Numbered from the stretch's first letter, positions 42,494 to 51,616 are shown. The stretch: DNA of 64,000 nt from SIG565 sp045651765 (GCA_045651765.1 JAZRSY010000023.1:1-64000), one strand, 5' to 3'. The notes: generated by a model from the letters alone, not told the origin. Translations and numbers: made by a program.

Positions 42494-43126
42494 TTAAAAC
42501 TCCAATGCTGAAAGCACAAGTTTGGTGGTATCGGCCACCTCTTCTTGTCCTTCCACAATAATGAGCTTGCCTGCTTTTTTATAATAATCCTTTAAAGGTT
42601 CGGTCTGCTTATGGTAAACAGATAAACGGTCGGCAATGGTTTCGGGCTTATCATCATTACGTTGAACAAGCTCGGCCCCGCAAATATTGCAAATGCCTTC
42701 CTTAGCAGGTTTTTTATAATCTATATGGTAACTTGCGCCGCATTTACCGCAAACACGCCTGCCTGATAATCTTTGCATTATTTTTTCATCGGCTACTTCA
42801 ATTGAAAGAGCGCAATCAATTTTAATGCCCATATTATCAAGCGCTTCGGCCTGTGGTATAGTGCGCGGGAAACCATCCAGAATAAAGCCATCGGCACAAT
42901 CTTCAGCAGCTAGACGGTCGTTAATTATACCTATTACAACTTCATCTGGCACAAGGTCTCCGTTATCAATATAGCTTTTAGCTTTAAGTCCCATTTCGGT
43001 GCCGTTTTTAATTGCTTCGCGCAAAATATTACCGGTAGAAATGGTAGGAATATTAAATTTTTCGCAAATAACTTCGGCTTGGGTGCCTTTACCGGCACCC
43101 GGAGCACCAAGAAGAATTAGTTTCAT
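42494..43126 (-). CDS. adk: Adenylate kinase
   Basis: A 210-residue long-form adenylate kinase (ATP + AMP to 2 ADP). P-loop GAPGAGKGT is at 7-15 and DGFPRT marks the NMP site. The LID domain carries a four-Cys zinc site, CGKCGASYH and CNICGAEL, as in Gram-positive enzymes. It sits between secY and map. Confidence 0.97.
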   Translation of the reverse strand: MKLILLGAPGAGKGTQAEVICEKFNIPTISTGNILREAIKNGTEMGLKAKSYIDNGDLVPDEVVIGIINDRLAAEDCADGFILDGFPRTIPQAEALDNMGIKIDCALSIEVADEKIMQRLSGRRVCGKCGASYHIDYKKPAKEGICNICGAELVQRNDDKPETIADRLSVYHKQTEPLKDYYKKAGKLIIVEGQEEVADTTKLVLSALEF

Positions 43127-43141
43127 ATAAATACTCCTTAA

Positions 43142-44419
43142 TTAATCTAAGAATCCTTTATAATGACGCATCATCATTTGAGATTCAAGATTCTTAACAG
43201 TATCTAATGCTACGCCCACTAAAATTAGTACCGAAGTACCACCTAAGGAAACTGAAATTTGACCAACATTGCCTATAATTATAGGAAGTATGGCAATAGC
43301 TCCTAAGAAGATAGCGCCTAATAATGTTATTCTTGACAAAATCTTAGAAATAAAATCGGATGTGGGTTTGCCCGGCCTAATGCCCGGAACCGAACCACCG
43401 TTTTTACGAAGATTATTAGCCATTTCCACAGGATTAAACTGTATAGTTGCATAGAAATAAGCAAAGCCAATAATTAAAATTAAATAGAGCACTGCGTAGA
43501 AAGTACCTCTAACACTAAATAATGATAAAAACTTATACATTGAAGAACCAGTATTCTTCATAAATGAAAGTATCATTGTGGGTAACATAAGAATGGAGCT
43601 GGCAAAAATTACAGGTAAAACGCCTGTCATATTAACCTTAATCGGAATATGTGAATTTTGGCCGCCATACATTTTGTTACCAACCACGCGTTTAGCATAT
43701 TGAACAGGGATTCTGCGTTCTGCATTGGTCATCCAAACAATGAAGCCTGTAACAACCAAGAAACCAAGCACAATACCGATTACTGCAACATATTGGCCTA
43801 ATTTCCAATAAGCCAAAAGGCTTCTTGCGGCATCGGGAGCGCGGGATATAATACCGGCAAAAAGCAGAACGGAAATACCGTTGCCAATGCCTTTAACGTC
43901 AATTTGTTCACCCAACCACATAACAAGTGCTGAACCGGCTGTGAAACAAAGCACAATAACAATACCTGCAAAAACTATATTGCCTGTACCGTTAACCGTT
44001 AAGAAACGGTTGCCGTTTAAATAGAAGAAATAAGCAGTACCCTGAATTAAACCTAAAATAATGGTTGCATAACGGGTAATTTGAGCTATTTTCTTCTGGC
44101 CTTCTTCGCCCTGTTTAGCAAGGCGCTCAAGGGCCGGTATAGCAACGGTTAAAAGTTGAATTATAATTGACGAGTTAATATATGGTGTAACCGACATAGC
44201 GAATATAGCACCATATTCAAGTCCGCCACCGGTTAAAACCGATAAATAGCTAAAGAATTCGTTTGTAGTATTACCAACGGATGCCATTAAAGCACCAGTG
44301 TTAATATACGGAACAGGAATTACAGAGCCAATGCGGAAAATAAGAATTATAAAGAAAGTAAAAAGAATTTTCTTTCTAAGCTCGGTTACGCGCCAAGCAT
44401 TTTTCATAGTTTCTATCAT
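43142..44419 (-). CDS. secY: Preprotein translocase subunit SecY
   Basis: A 425-residue channel protein with ten predicted membrane helices, forming the protein-conducting pore with SecE and SecG. Typical segments are FRIGSVIPVPYINTGAL, the plug region that follows and NLRKNGGSVPGIRPG. Its ATG overlaps the rplO stop (TAATG), so it is coupled to L15 synthesis. Confidence 0.97.
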   Translation of the reverse strand: MIETMKNAWRVTELRKKILFTFFIILIFRIGSVIPVPYINTGALMASVGNTTNEFFSYLSVLTGGGLEYGAIFAMSVTPYINSSIIIQLLTVAIPALERLAKQGEEGQKKIAQITRYATIILGLIQGTAYFFYLNGNRFLTVNGTGNIVFAGIVIVLCFTAGSALVMWLGEQIDVKGIGNGISVLLFAGIISRAPDAARSLLAYWKLGQYVAVIGIVLGFLVVTGFIVWMTNAERRIPVQYAKRVVGNKMYGGQNSHIPIKVNMTGVLPVIFASSILMLPTMILSFMKNTGSSMYKFLSLFSVRGTFYAVLYLILIIGFAYFYATIQFNPVEMANNLRKNGGSVPGIRPGKPTSDFISKILSRITLLGAIFLGAIAILPIIIGNVGQISVSLGGTSVLILVGVALDTVKNLESQMMMRHYKGFLD

Positions 44420-44862
44420 TATTCGTTCACCTCGGCAGTTCCGCCTGCAGCGGTGATTTTTTCAGAAGCTGATTTTGAATAAGCTGCGAGCTTAACCGAA
44501 AGCTTTTTGGTTAACTTACCGTTACCAAGAACCTTTACCGGAATTTCAGCCTTCTTAACAATACCCTTTGCTTTTAAAGCAGCTGTATCTACTACTGCAC
44601 CATCTTCGAAAACTTCGAGAGCAGCTACATTAATAGAAACATACTCCTTGGCAAAAATGTTGTTAAAGCCACGCTTGGGTATTCTTCTTTGGAGTGGCAT
44701 TTGACCACCCTCAAATCCAGCACGTATGCCGCGGCCGGCACGTGCTTTTTGACCTTTGTGTCCTTTTCCGGCAGTTTTACCATTACCGGAACCATGACCT
44801 CTGCCTATACGCTTTGCTTCTTTAGTAGAACCAAAAGCGGGTGTAAGTTCATGCAATTTCAT
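44419..44862 (-). CDS. rplO: 50S ribosomal protein L15
   Basis: A 147-residue late assembly protein with the Gly- and Arg-rich N-terminal extension (GRGHGSGNGKTAGKGHKGQKAR). GGAGGTG fits the ATG at 44862; a GTG three codons earlier is part of that ribosome site. It lies 55 bases after rpmD. Confidence 0.97.
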   Translation of the reverse strand: MKLHELTPAFGSTKEAKRIGRGHGSGNGKTAGKGHKGQKARAGRGIRAGFEGGQMPLQRRIPKRGFNNIFAKEYVSINVAALEVFEDGAVVDTAALKAKGIVKKAEIPVKVLGNGKLTKKLSVKLAAYSKSASEKITAAGGTAEVNE

Positions 44863-44917
44863 TTTTCGCACCTCCTTGCTTTAGTAGCACTGCTTTAAAC
44901 AGTTGCTTTTTGAAGCC

Positions 44918-45115
44918 TTAAGCTTCACATACCTCTACGAGGTGGATAACCTTTGCAATCTTACCCTTGGTCTGAGCGTTATCGGGTTGAATAACTTCAT
45001 CACCGATTTTTTTAAGACCTAAAGAGTTGACTGTAGCGATTTGGTCTTGTTTAGAACCAATAACGCTTTTTACTAATTTAATTTTAAGGCCGGCAGCCTT
45101 TTTTGTTCTTGCCAT
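44918..45115 (-). CDS. rpmD: 50S ribosomal protein L30
   Basis: A 65-residue L30 (KIKLVKSVIGSKQDQIATVNSLG). The N-terminus is a few residues longer than in many Firmicutes (ARTKKAAG). It lies 14 bases after rpsE. Confidence 0.96.
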   Translation of the reverse strand: MARTKKAAGLKIKLVKSVIGSKQDQIATVNSLGLKKIGDEVIQPDNAQTKGKIAKVIHLVEVCEA

Positions 45116-45129
45116 AATGCTGCTCCTCC

Positions 45130-45645
45130 TTAACCTATAATCTCTTTAACTGATTTACCACGGATAGCAGCAACCTCGTTAGCATCGCGTAAAGCAGCTA
45201 AGCCTTGGATTGTTGCACGTACTACATTACATGGGTTCTTAGAACGAAGTGTTTTAGTACGAATATCCGAAATACCTACAGTTTCGAGTACTGCACGAAC
45301 AGGGCCGCCGGCAATAACACCGGTACCGGGTGCGGCAGGTTTCATAAGAACGCGGCCTGCACCAAAAGCTCCTATAATTTCGTGCGGAATAGTTGTGCCT
45401 TTTAAAGAAACCTTAATAAGATTCTTTTTGGCATCTTCAATGCCCTTGCGAATAGCTTCCGGAACTTCGCCGGCTTTGCCTAAACCAAAGCCTACTACGC
45501 CTTCGCCGTTGCCTACAACAACTAAAGCCGAGAACTTCATAATACGTCCGCCTTTAACTGTTTTAGAAACACGGTTAATAGCTACAACGCGTTCCTTTAA
45601 AGCTTTAGGGTCATTTATTAATGAAATGTCAAATTTTGTAGCCAA
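45130..45645 (-). CDS. rpsE: 30S ribosomal protein S5
   Basis: A 171-residue protein with the double-stranded RNA-binding-like N-terminal domain (ERVVAINRVSKTVKGGR) and the C-terminal S5 fold (GVIAGGPVRAVLETVGI). It guards decoding accuracy and mRNA entry. The spectinomycin loop region (VAINRVSKTVKGG) looks normal. Confidence 0.97.
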   Translation of the reverse strand: MATKFDISLINDPKALKERVVAINRVSKTVKGGRIMKFSALVVVGNGEGVVGFGLGKAGEVPEAIRKGIEDAKKNLIKVSLKGTTIPHEIIGAFGAGRVLMKPAAPGTGVIAGGPVRAVLETVGISDIRTKTLRSKNPCNVVRATIQGLAALRDANEVAAIRGKSVKEIIG

Positions 45646-45662
45646 AAGTATTCCTCCTTCTA

Positions 45663-46022
45663 TTAGAACTTGAGGCCACCCTCGCGGGCACCTTCGGCAA
45701 GCTCCTTGACACGACCGTGATAAATGTAACCGCCGCGGTCAAAAACAACCTCGGTAATCTTTTTATCAGCTGCGCGTTTAGCAATTAACTCTCCAACCTT
45801 GCGGGCTTCCTCTTTGTTTCCTTTTGCTTGGCCGAATTCTTTTTCAACCGAAGAGGCAGAAACTAAAGTAACACCCTTTACATCATCTATAAGTTGGGCG
45901 TAAATATTGCAGTTGGAGCGAAATACATTAAGACGCGGACATTCTGCAGTACCGCTAATCTTACCGCGAACACGGTTATGTCTGCGGATTCTAGCCTTAT
46001 TTGAATCAGGCTTATTAACCAT
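45663..46022 (-). CDS. rplR: 50S ribosomal protein L18
   Basis: A 119-residue 5S rRNA-binding protein: RIRRHNRVRGKISGTAECPRLNVFRS, with VFDRGGYIYHGRVKELAEGAREGGL at the end. It works with L5 to dock 5S rRNA. It lies 18 bases after rplF. Confidence 0.97.
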   Translation of the reverse strand: MVNKPDSNKARIRRHNRVRGKISGTAECPRLNVFRSNCNIYAQLIDDVKGVTLVSASSVEKEFGQAKGNKEEARKVGELIAKRAADKKITEVVFDRGGYIYHGRVKELAEGAREGGLKF

Positions 46023-46040
46023 TTTAATACACTCCTTTTA

Positions 46041-46589
46041 CTATTTCTTTGCGCCCTTAGCGGCCTTACCTTCTTTGCGGCGTACAAATTCGCCAACGTA
46101 CCTAATACCTTTACCTTTATATGGCTCGGGTGGACGCTTAATGCGAATTTCTGCTGCAAATTGGCCAACTTTTTGTTTGTCAGGGCCCGAAACAACTATT
46201 AAGTTCGGATTAGGAACTTCTATTGTAATGCCGGGGATTTCTGACATTATTACTTGGTGTGAATAACCGAGGTTCATAACTAAGTCTTTACCTTGTTTTG
46301 CAACACGGTAACCAACACCGTTAACCTCTAATTCCTTTTTAAAACCATTTGTTACACCTTCAACCATGTTTGCAATAAGAGTACGGGTTAAACCGTGTAG
46401 CGAACGATGCTCTTTTACATCACTTGGCCTTGTTACGATTATCTCGTTATTCTCGATTGCAACGGTAATGTCGGGGTTAAATGTGTTTGTTAGTTCGGCT
46501 TTAGGGCCCTTTACGGTAACCTGGCAGCCGTCTATTTTAACATCTACACCGGCTGGGATAGCAATAGGTTTTTTTCCTATTCTAGACAT
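46041..46589 (-). CDS. rplF: 50S ribosomal protein L6
   Basis: A 182-residue protein built from two similar domains, next to the factor-binding site. It starts MSRIGKKPIAIPAGV and ends in the typical KGKGIRYVGEFVRRKEGKAAK. The frame opens seven codons earlier within the rpsH end; the ATG at 46589 is the family start and has GGAGGTG upstream. Confidence 0.97.
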   Translation of the reverse strand: MSRIGKKPIAIPAGVDVKIDGCQVTVKGPKAELTNTFNPDITVAIENNEIIVTRPSDVKEHRSLHGLTRTLIANMVEGVTNGFKKELEVNGVGYRVAKQGKDLVMNLGYSHQVIMSEIPGITIEVPNPNLIVVSGPDKQKVGQFAAEIRIKRPPEPYKGKGIRYVGEFVRRKEGKAAKGAKK

Positions 46590-46603
46590 TGTGGTGCACC
46601 TCC

Positions 46604-47002
46604 TTACCAAACAAATGCAAGAACTTCGCCGCCAACATTTTCGCGACGCGCCTGCTTGTCTGTGATTATTCCCTTAGAGGTGGAAAGGATAGCAATACCT
46701 AGGCCTTTCATAACCTTTGGCATATCCTCTACATTGGTGTAAATGCGTAAGCCCGGTTTAGAAACCCTGCGGATTCCCGAAATAACCTGCGACTTGTTTG
46801 GGCCGTACTTCAAAACTACGTGAATTACGCCCTGCTTTCCGTCTTCAATAACCTGAAAGCTTGTAATATAACCTTCATCAAGTAAAATCTGGGCAATAGC
46901 TTTCTTTACGTTAGATGCAGGTATATCAACCGAATCATGTTTTGCTGATGAAGCGTTACGAATTCTTGTAAGCATATCAGCTATAGTATCGGTGATTTGC
47001 AT
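46604..47002 (-). CDS. rpsH: 30S ribosomal protein S8
   Basis: A 132-residue central-domain assembly protein, MQITDTIADMLTRIRNA at its start and LGIAILSTSKGIITDKQAR near the end. In E. coli S8 is the feedback repressor of the spc operon; whether that holds here cannot be told. It lies 27 bases after rpsN. Confidence 0.97.
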   Translation of the reverse strand: MQITDTIADMLTRIRNASSAKHDSVDIPASNVKKAIAQILLDEGYITSFQVIEDGKQGVIHVVLKYGPNKSQVISGIRRVSKPGLRIYTNVEDMPKVMKGLGIAILSTSKGIITDKQARRENVGGEVLAFVW

Positions 47003-47029
47003 GACGTCAACCTCCTTTAGCTGTCTTAA

Positions 47030-47215
47030 TTACCAGCTTGCCTTCTTTACGCCCGGGATTTCGCCCTTATAGGCTAATTCCCTGAAGCATATACGGCAAA
47101 TGCCGTACTTGCGAAGATAGGCATGCGGGCGGCCGCAGATTTTACATCTGCTATATTCTCTGGTTGAAAACTTAGCCGGTCTTGCCTGCTTAACTTTCAT
47201 AGATGTTTTAGCCAT
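47030..47215 (-). CDS. rpsN: 30S ribosomal protein S14, zinc-binding (type Z)
   Basis: A 61-residue short S14 with C24, C27, C40 and C43 (CKICGRPH and CRICF), the zinc form. It lies 12 bases after rplE, its normal site. A zinc-free paralogue, used by some bacteria in zinc shortage, is not in the window. Confidence 0.97.
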   Translation of the reverse strand: MAKTSMKVKQARPAKFSTREYSRCKICGRPHAYLRKYGICRICFRELAYKGEIPGVKKASW

Positions 47216-47227
47216 AATTCCTTCTCC

Positions 47228-47767
47228 TTACTTCGCAAACGGAGCGCCCAAAAGTTTAAGTAACTCACGTGCTTCTTCGTCGTTTTTAGCGGTTGTAACA
47301 AAAATAATGTCCATACCGCGAACTTTGTCTATCTTGTCGTACTCAATTTCAGGGAATATCAACTGCTCTTTAACGCCCATGGCATAGTTGCCACGGCCAT
47401 CGAACGAGTTGGGGTTAATACCTCTGAAGTCGCGAACTCGTGGTAGAGCTGCGCTGAATAATCTGTCAACAAACTCATACATTTTTTCGCCCCTTAAGGT
47501 AACCTTGGCACCAATGGCCATACCTTCACGGAGTTTAAAGTTTGCAACTGATTTTTTGGCCTTACAGGGAATTGCCTTTTGGCCGGTTATGATTGCTAAG
47601 TCTGCCATAATAGCATCAATAATCTTGCTGTTATCTTTGGCATCGCCGCAACCTACATTAATAACAACCTTATCGAGCTTCGGAATCTGCATGACGCTCT
47701 TGTAGTTGTACTTTTCCATCAATGCAGGGGCGATATTTTGTTTATATACGTCCTTAAGCCTTGACAT
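47228..47767 (-). CDS. rplE: 50S ribosomal protein L5
   Basis: A 179-residue 5S rRNA-binding protein that contacts the P-site tRNA and bridge B1b. It shows NVGCGDAKDN, FRGINPNSFDGRGNYAMGVKEQLIFPEI and a final TTAKNDEEARELL. It lies 19 bases after rplX. Confidence 0.97.
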   Translation of the reverse strand: MSRLKDVYKQNIAPALMEKYNYKSVMQIPKLDKVVINVGCGDAKDNSKIIDAIMADLAIITGQKAIPCKAKKSVANFKLREGMAIGAKVTLRGEKMYEFVDRLFSAALPRVRDFRGINPNSFDGRGNYAMGVKEQLIFPEIEYDKIDKVRGMDIIFVTTAKNDEEARELLKLLGAPFAK

Positions 47768-47786
47768 GTCATGTCCTCCTTATCTC

Positions 47787-48110
47787 TTAAAAGGTTTCGC
47801 CGCATTTTTTGCACATGCGGTCTTTTTTACCATCGGCATAAACCTTGTGGCCTACGCGGGTGGGTTTGTTACATTTAGGGCAAACAACCTGTACTTTAGA
47901 AGCATAGATTGGGCTCTCGGTTTCAATTATGCCCGAAGGGTCGCCGGCTTTGCGTGGCTTAACGTGTTTTTTAACCTTGTTAAGACCTTCAACAATAACC
48001 TTACCTTCATTTAGGCTAACCTCAAGTACCTTACCGGTTTTGCCGCAGTCTTTGTCGTCTCCTGTTAGAAGGATTACAGTATCGCCTGTTTTAACGTGAA
48101 GCTTATTCAT
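47787..48110 (-). CDS. rplX: 50S ribosomal protein L24
   Basis: A 107-residue assembly-initiator protein. The N-terminal KOW motif (KTGDTVILLTGDDKDCGKTGKVL) is followed by a C-terminal extension with C77, C80, C100 and C103 in two CxxC pairs, a probable zinc site not found in the Bacillus protein. It lies 15 bases after rplN. Confidence 0.97.
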   Translation of the reverse strand: MNKLHVKTGDTVILLTGDDKDCGKTGKVLEVSLNEGKVIVEGLNKVKKHVKPRKAGDPSGIIETESPIYASKVQVVCPKCNKPTRVGHKVYADGKKDRMCKKCGETF

Positions 48111-48125
48111 TTTTCATACCTCCCA

Positions 48126-48494
48126 TTAAAGCACTTCCGGAGCAAGAGATAAGATTTTTGTATAATCTTTATCGCGAAGCTCACGGGCTACTGGTCCAAA
48201 AATACGGGTACCGCGCGGGTTCTTATCATCACGGATAATTACTGCTGCGTTCTCGTCGAATCTGATGTATGTGCCGTCATTGCGACGAAGGCCTTTTGCG
48301 GAACGAACCACAACTGCCTTAACTACATCGCCCTTCTTAACTGTGCCGCCCGGGGCAGCTTTTTTAACCGAAGCAACGATTACATCGCCAATGTTGGCAT
48401 ACCTCCTTTTGGAGCCTCCTAAAACGCGGATGCACATAATTTCTTTTGCACCGGTATTGTCAGCAACCTTGAGGTAACTCTGTTGTTGTATCAC
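48126..48494 (-). CDS. rplN: 50S ribosomal protein L14
   Basis: A 122-residue protein at the subunit interface, where it contacts 16S rRNA and the silencing factor RsfS. Starts MIQQQSYLKVADNTGAKEI and ends RELRDKDYTKILSLAPEVL, both typical. It lies 18 bases after rpsQ. Confidence 0.98.
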   Translation of the reverse strand: MIQQQSYLKVADNTGAKEIMCIRVLGGSKRRYANIGDVIVASVKKAAPGGTVKKGDVVKAVVVRSAKGLRRNDGTYIRFDENAAVIIRDDKNPRGTRIFGPVARELRDKDYTKILSLAPEVL

Positions 48495-48512
48495 AGTGGT
48501 TTCCTCCTTAAA

Positions 48513-48770
48513 CTATTTAGCCTTTTCAATGATTTCTACAACGCGCCATCTTTTATCCTTAGATAATGGGCGAGTTTCCATAATAAGAACTCTGTCGCCG
48601 AGGCCACAGGTGTTGTTCTCATCATGAGCCTTAAGCTTAATAGTGTTTTTAATAATCTTCTTGTAAAGTGGGTGTTTTACATTGTCTTCAATGGCTACAA
48701 CAACGGTTTTATCCATTTTGTCGCTAACAACCTTGCCCACTCTTGTTTTACGAAGGTTTCTTTCGCTCAT
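48513..48770 (-). CDS. rpsQ: 30S ribosomal protein S17
   Basis: An 85-residue OB-fold primary-binding protein: RKTRVGKVVSDKMDKTVVVAIE and the end TRPLSKDKRWRVVEIIEKAK. It lies 19 bases after rpmC. Confidence 0.97.
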   Translation of the reverse strand: MSERNLRKTRVGKVVSDKMDKTVVVAIEDNVKHPLYKKIIKNTIKLKAHDENNTCGLGDRVLIMETRPLSKDKRWRVVEIIEKAK

Positions 48771-48789
48771 TTAGCTTTACCTCCCTGAA

Positions 48790-48996
48790 TTAAGCGTTAG
48801 CGCTGTCTTTAAGCTCTAATTCGCGGATAACTGTTTTTACCCTTGCGATGTCTTTTTTAACAGCGTTTATACGAGTAGGGTTATCGAGCTGGTTAATGGC
48901 AAGTTGAAAACGGAGATTAAAGAGTTCCTCTTTAAGCTTTGCCAACTTATCATTAAGTTCTGGTAAAGTTGATTCTCTTATTTCTTTTGCATTCAT
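48790..48996 (-). CDS. rpmC: 50S ribosomal protein L29
   Basis: A 68-residue two-helix protein at the polypeptide exit, part of the docking site for trigger factor and SRP. MNAKEIRESTLPELNDKL and LFNLRFQLAINQLDNPTRI are typical. Its ATG shares a base with the rplP stop. Confidence 0.97.
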   Translation of the reverse strand: MNAKEIRESTLPELNDKLAKLKEELFNLRFQLAINQLDNPTRINAVKKDIARVKTVIRELELKDSANA

Positions 48997-49421
48997 TATT
49001 GCTCACCACCCATTTCCTGCTTTGAAATAAATTTGCACTTAATCGGAAGCTTATTAGCTGCAAGACGCATAGCTTCGCGAGCTAACTCCTCGCTAACACC
49101 ACCGATTTCAAACATAATCCTGCCCGGTTTAACAACAGCTACCCAATATTCGGGTGAACCTTTACCTGAACCCATTCGAGTTTCAGCCGGTTTTTCTGTT
49201 ATTGGCTTATCGGGGAAGATTTTAATCCAAACCTGACCGCCACGTTTAATGTAACGGGTCATAGCGATACGTGCTGCCTCAATTTGGTTAGAGGTTATCC
49301 ACGCCGGCTCCAAAGCCTGAAGACCGAAATCGCCATGAGATACGGTTATACCGCGTGAAGCTTTACCGGTCAAACGACCACGGTGTACTCTACGGTATTT
49401 TACACGCTTAGGTAATAACAT
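48996..49421 (-). CDS. rplP: 50S ribosomal protein L16
   Basis: A 141-residue protein near the A-site tRNA elbow and central protuberance. MLLPKRVKYRRVHRGRLTG and RMGSGKGSPEYWVAVVKPGR are diagnostic. It overlaps both rpsC and rpmC by one base. Confidence 0.98.
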   Translation of the reverse strand: MLLPKRVKYRRVHRGRLTGKASRGITVSHGDFGLQALEPAWITSNQIEAARIAMTRYIKRGGQVWIKIFPDKPITEKPAETRMGSGKGSPEYWVAVVKPGRIMFEIGGVSEELAREAMRLAANKLPIKCKFISKQEMGGEQ

Positions 49422-50086
49422 TAGCGTGAGCCTCCTTCCTTACGAGTGTTTCTGGAATCTTGAAGAACCTCACCCTTGTAAATCCAAACTTTAACGCCTA
49501 ATTTACCATAGGTAGTATCGGCCTCGGCAAAGCCGTAGTCGATATCGGCACGAATGGTTTGGAGCGGAATGGTGCCTTCATGATATTGCTCTGAACGAGC
49601 GATTTCAGCACCGCCAAGACGGCCCGAAACCATAATTTTGATACCCTTGGCGCCCGATTTCATTGCACGGCCAATAGCCATTTTCATTGCACGGCGGAAG
49701 GATACACGTTTCTCTAATTGCTCGGCAACATTTTGAGCAACTAAAGTAGAGTTAATGTCGGGATTTTTAACCTCAACAATGTTGATGTTAACCTGCTTGC
49801 CCAGCATTTTTTCGCAGTTAGCCCTTAATTTTTCAATTTCAGAACCGTTGCGACCAATTACTATACCGGGTTTAGCACAGTGAATGTTAAGCCTGATTCT
49901 TGAAGCTGTACGCTCAATTTCAACCTTAGGTGTACCGGCTGCAGCAAGTGTTTTCTTTAAATACTTACGGAGGTTATAGTCCTCAACCAAAGTATCTCCA
50001 AATACATTGTTGTTGGCGAACCAACGGGAATCCCAGTTTTTAATTACGCCTACACGGAAACCATGTGGATTAACTTTCTGGCCCAT
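49421..50086 (-). CDS. rpsC: 30S ribosomal protein S3
   Basis: A 221-residue mRNA-entry and helicase-surface protein. The KH domain contains IVIGRNGSEIEKLR and the C-terminal domain GIKIMVSGRLGGAEIAR. It lies 16 bases after rplV, and its stop overlaps the rplP start. Confidence 0.98.
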   Translation of the reverse strand: MGQKVNPHGFRVGVIKNWDSRWFANNNVFGDTLVEDYNLRKYLKKTLAAAGTPKVEIERTASRIRLNIHCAKPGIVIGRNGSEIEKLRANCEKMLGKQVNINIVEVKNPDINSTLVAQNVAEQLEKRVSFRRAMKMAIGRAMKSGAKGIKIMVSGRLGGAEIARSEQYHEGTIPLQTIRADIDYGFAEADTTYGKLGVKVWIYKGEVLQDSRNTRKEGGSR

Positions 50087-50102
50087 AATTTAACCTCCTT
50101 TT

Positions 50103-50441
50103 TTAGTCTTCACGTTCTTTAAGAACGATTGTCATATGGCTTGTTCTCTTCAAAATACGATGAGCACGGCCATGGTCTTTCGGACGAATTCTCTTAAGAG
50201 TAGGTCCGGGGCAAACAAAACATTCAGCAACATAGAGCCTTGTTCTGTCCATGTTGTGATTGTTTTCTGCATTAGCAATAGCTGATGCTAATAACTTTTC
50301 TAAATACTCACAAGCGGACTTAGGAGTAAATTTGAGAATAGCCATAGCTTTGTCAGCATCTTGATTACGGATTAAATCCATAACAATTTTCACCTTACGG
50401 GGTGAAATACGAGCATATTTGAGTATTGCTCTTGCTTCCAT
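50103..50441 (-). CDS. rplV: 50S ribosomal protein L22
   Basis: A 112-residue protein whose extended loop lines the exit tunnel beside L4. The tunnel-loop region (ECFVCPGPTLKRIRPKDHGRA) looks normal, with no macrolide-resistance insertion evident. It lies 21 bases after rpsS. Confidence 0.97.
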   Translation of the reverse strand: MEARAILKYARISPRKVKIVMDLIRNQDADKAMAILKFTPKSACEYLEKLLASAIANAENNHNMDRTRLYVAECFVCPGPTLKRIRPKDHGRAHRILKRTSHMTIVLKERED

Positions 50442-50462
50442 TGTTTATTCTCTCCTCTCCGC

Positions 50463-50735
50463 TTATTTTGTGGTTTTTGCGCCGGCGTGTCCCTTAAATG
50501 TTCTTGTGGGAGCAAATTCGCCGAGCTTGTGACCAACCATATCCTCAGTTACATAAACCGGAACGTGTTTACGACCGTCATGTACTGCTATTGTGTGTCC
50601 AACGAAATCAGGGAATATGGTTGAGGAACGAGACCAGGTTTTGAGAACTCTTTTCTCACCGGCTTCATTCATTTCTTTGATTCTTTTGAGCAACACAGGT
50701 TGCACGAAAGGACCTTTTTTAACGCTTCTACCCAT
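50463..50735 (-). CDS. rpsS: 30S ribosomal protein S19
   Basis: A 90-residue head protein paired with S13: MGRSVKKGPFVQPVLLKRI, TWSRSSTIFPDFVGHTIAVH and KLGEFAPTRTFKGH. It lies 21 bases after rplB. Confidence 0.98.
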   Translation of the reverse strand: MGRSVKKGPFVQPVLLKRIKEMNEAGEKRVLKTWSRSSTIFPDFVGHTIAVHDGRKHVPVYVTEDMVGHKLGEFAPTRTFKGHAGAKTTK

Positions 50736-50756
50736 TATTATTCTCCTTTACGTAGA

Positions 50757-51587
50757 CTACTTAGAACGACGCTTTACAATATACTTGTTAGAGGCCTTCT
50801 TCTTATCCCTGGTTTTGTAACCTAAGGCAGGTTTGCCCCAAGGTGTTACAGGGCCGGGACGACCGATTGGCGATTTACCTTCACCACCACCATGAGGGTG
50901 GTCGCACGGGTTCATTACCGAACCACGAACGGTTGGGCGCCAACCCATATGACGCTTACGACCTGCTTTACCATAGTTAATGTTGCTGTGCTCAGGATTG
51001 CTTACCTGACCAACAGTTGCTATACATTTAGCAGGAACGTTGCGAAGCTCACTGGAAGGCAAGCGAAGAAGTGCCATGCCATTCTCTTTTGCCATAAGCT
51101 GAGCCATGTTACCGGCACTACGTGCAAGCTGTGCACCTTTGCCAGGATAAAGCTCAATGTTATGAACAAATGTACCTACCGGGATGTTTTCAAGCGGAAG
51201 TGCGTTGCCGGGTTTAATGTCGGCATCGGGACCGCTAATAATAACATCGCCAACCTTAAGGCCGATAGGTGCTATAATGTAACGTTTTTCGCCATCTTCA
51301 TATTGAACGAGGGCAATGAATGCAGAACGATTTGGGTCATATTCAAGGGTAAGAACGGTGGCTGGAACGCCAAAACGGTCACGCTTGAAATCGATAACCC
51401 TGTATTTCCTGCGGTTACCGCCGCCTCTGTGGCGAACGGTTATGCGGCCATAGCTGTTACGGCCTGCATTTTTCTTAATTGGCTCAATTAAGCTTCTCTC
51501 GGGTGCTACTTTAGATAACTCGGAATAATCCATAGTTGTCATGCCGCGGCGACCCGGAGTAGTAGGCTTATAATGTTTAATTGCCAT
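50757..51587 (-). CDS. rplB: 50S ribosomal protein L2
   Basis: A 276-residue 23S rRNA-binding protein needed for subunit joining and peptidyl transfer. HRGGGNRRKYRVIDFKRD lies in the N-terminal half, and the conserved His-containing MNPCDHPHGGGEGKSPIGR is near the end. It is separated from rplW by 95 bases, the largest gap within the S10 part of the operon, which holds an 18-bp palindrome. Confidence 0.98.
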   Translation of the reverse strand: MAIKHYKPTTPGRRGMTTMDYSELSKVAPERSLIEPIKKNAGRNSYGRITVRHRGGGNRRKYRVIDFKRDRFGVPATVLTLEYDPNRSAFIALVQYEDGEKRYIIAPIGLKVGDVIISGPDADIKPGNALPLENIPVGTFVHNIELYPGKGAQLARSAGNMAQLMAKENGMALLRLPSSELRNVPAKCIATVGQVSNPEHSNINYGKAGRKRHMGWRPTVRGSVMNPCDHPHGGGEGKSPIGRPGPVTPWGKPALGYKTRDKKKASNKYIVKRRSK

Positions 51588-51616
51588 TTTATTTCACTCT
51601 CCTATTTTGGCTTAGC

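Noticed and set aside
50892..51491. Long frame of 199 codons on the plus strand
   Set aside because: It is antisense to rplB and its composition follows the L2 codons; there is no ribosome site or family match.
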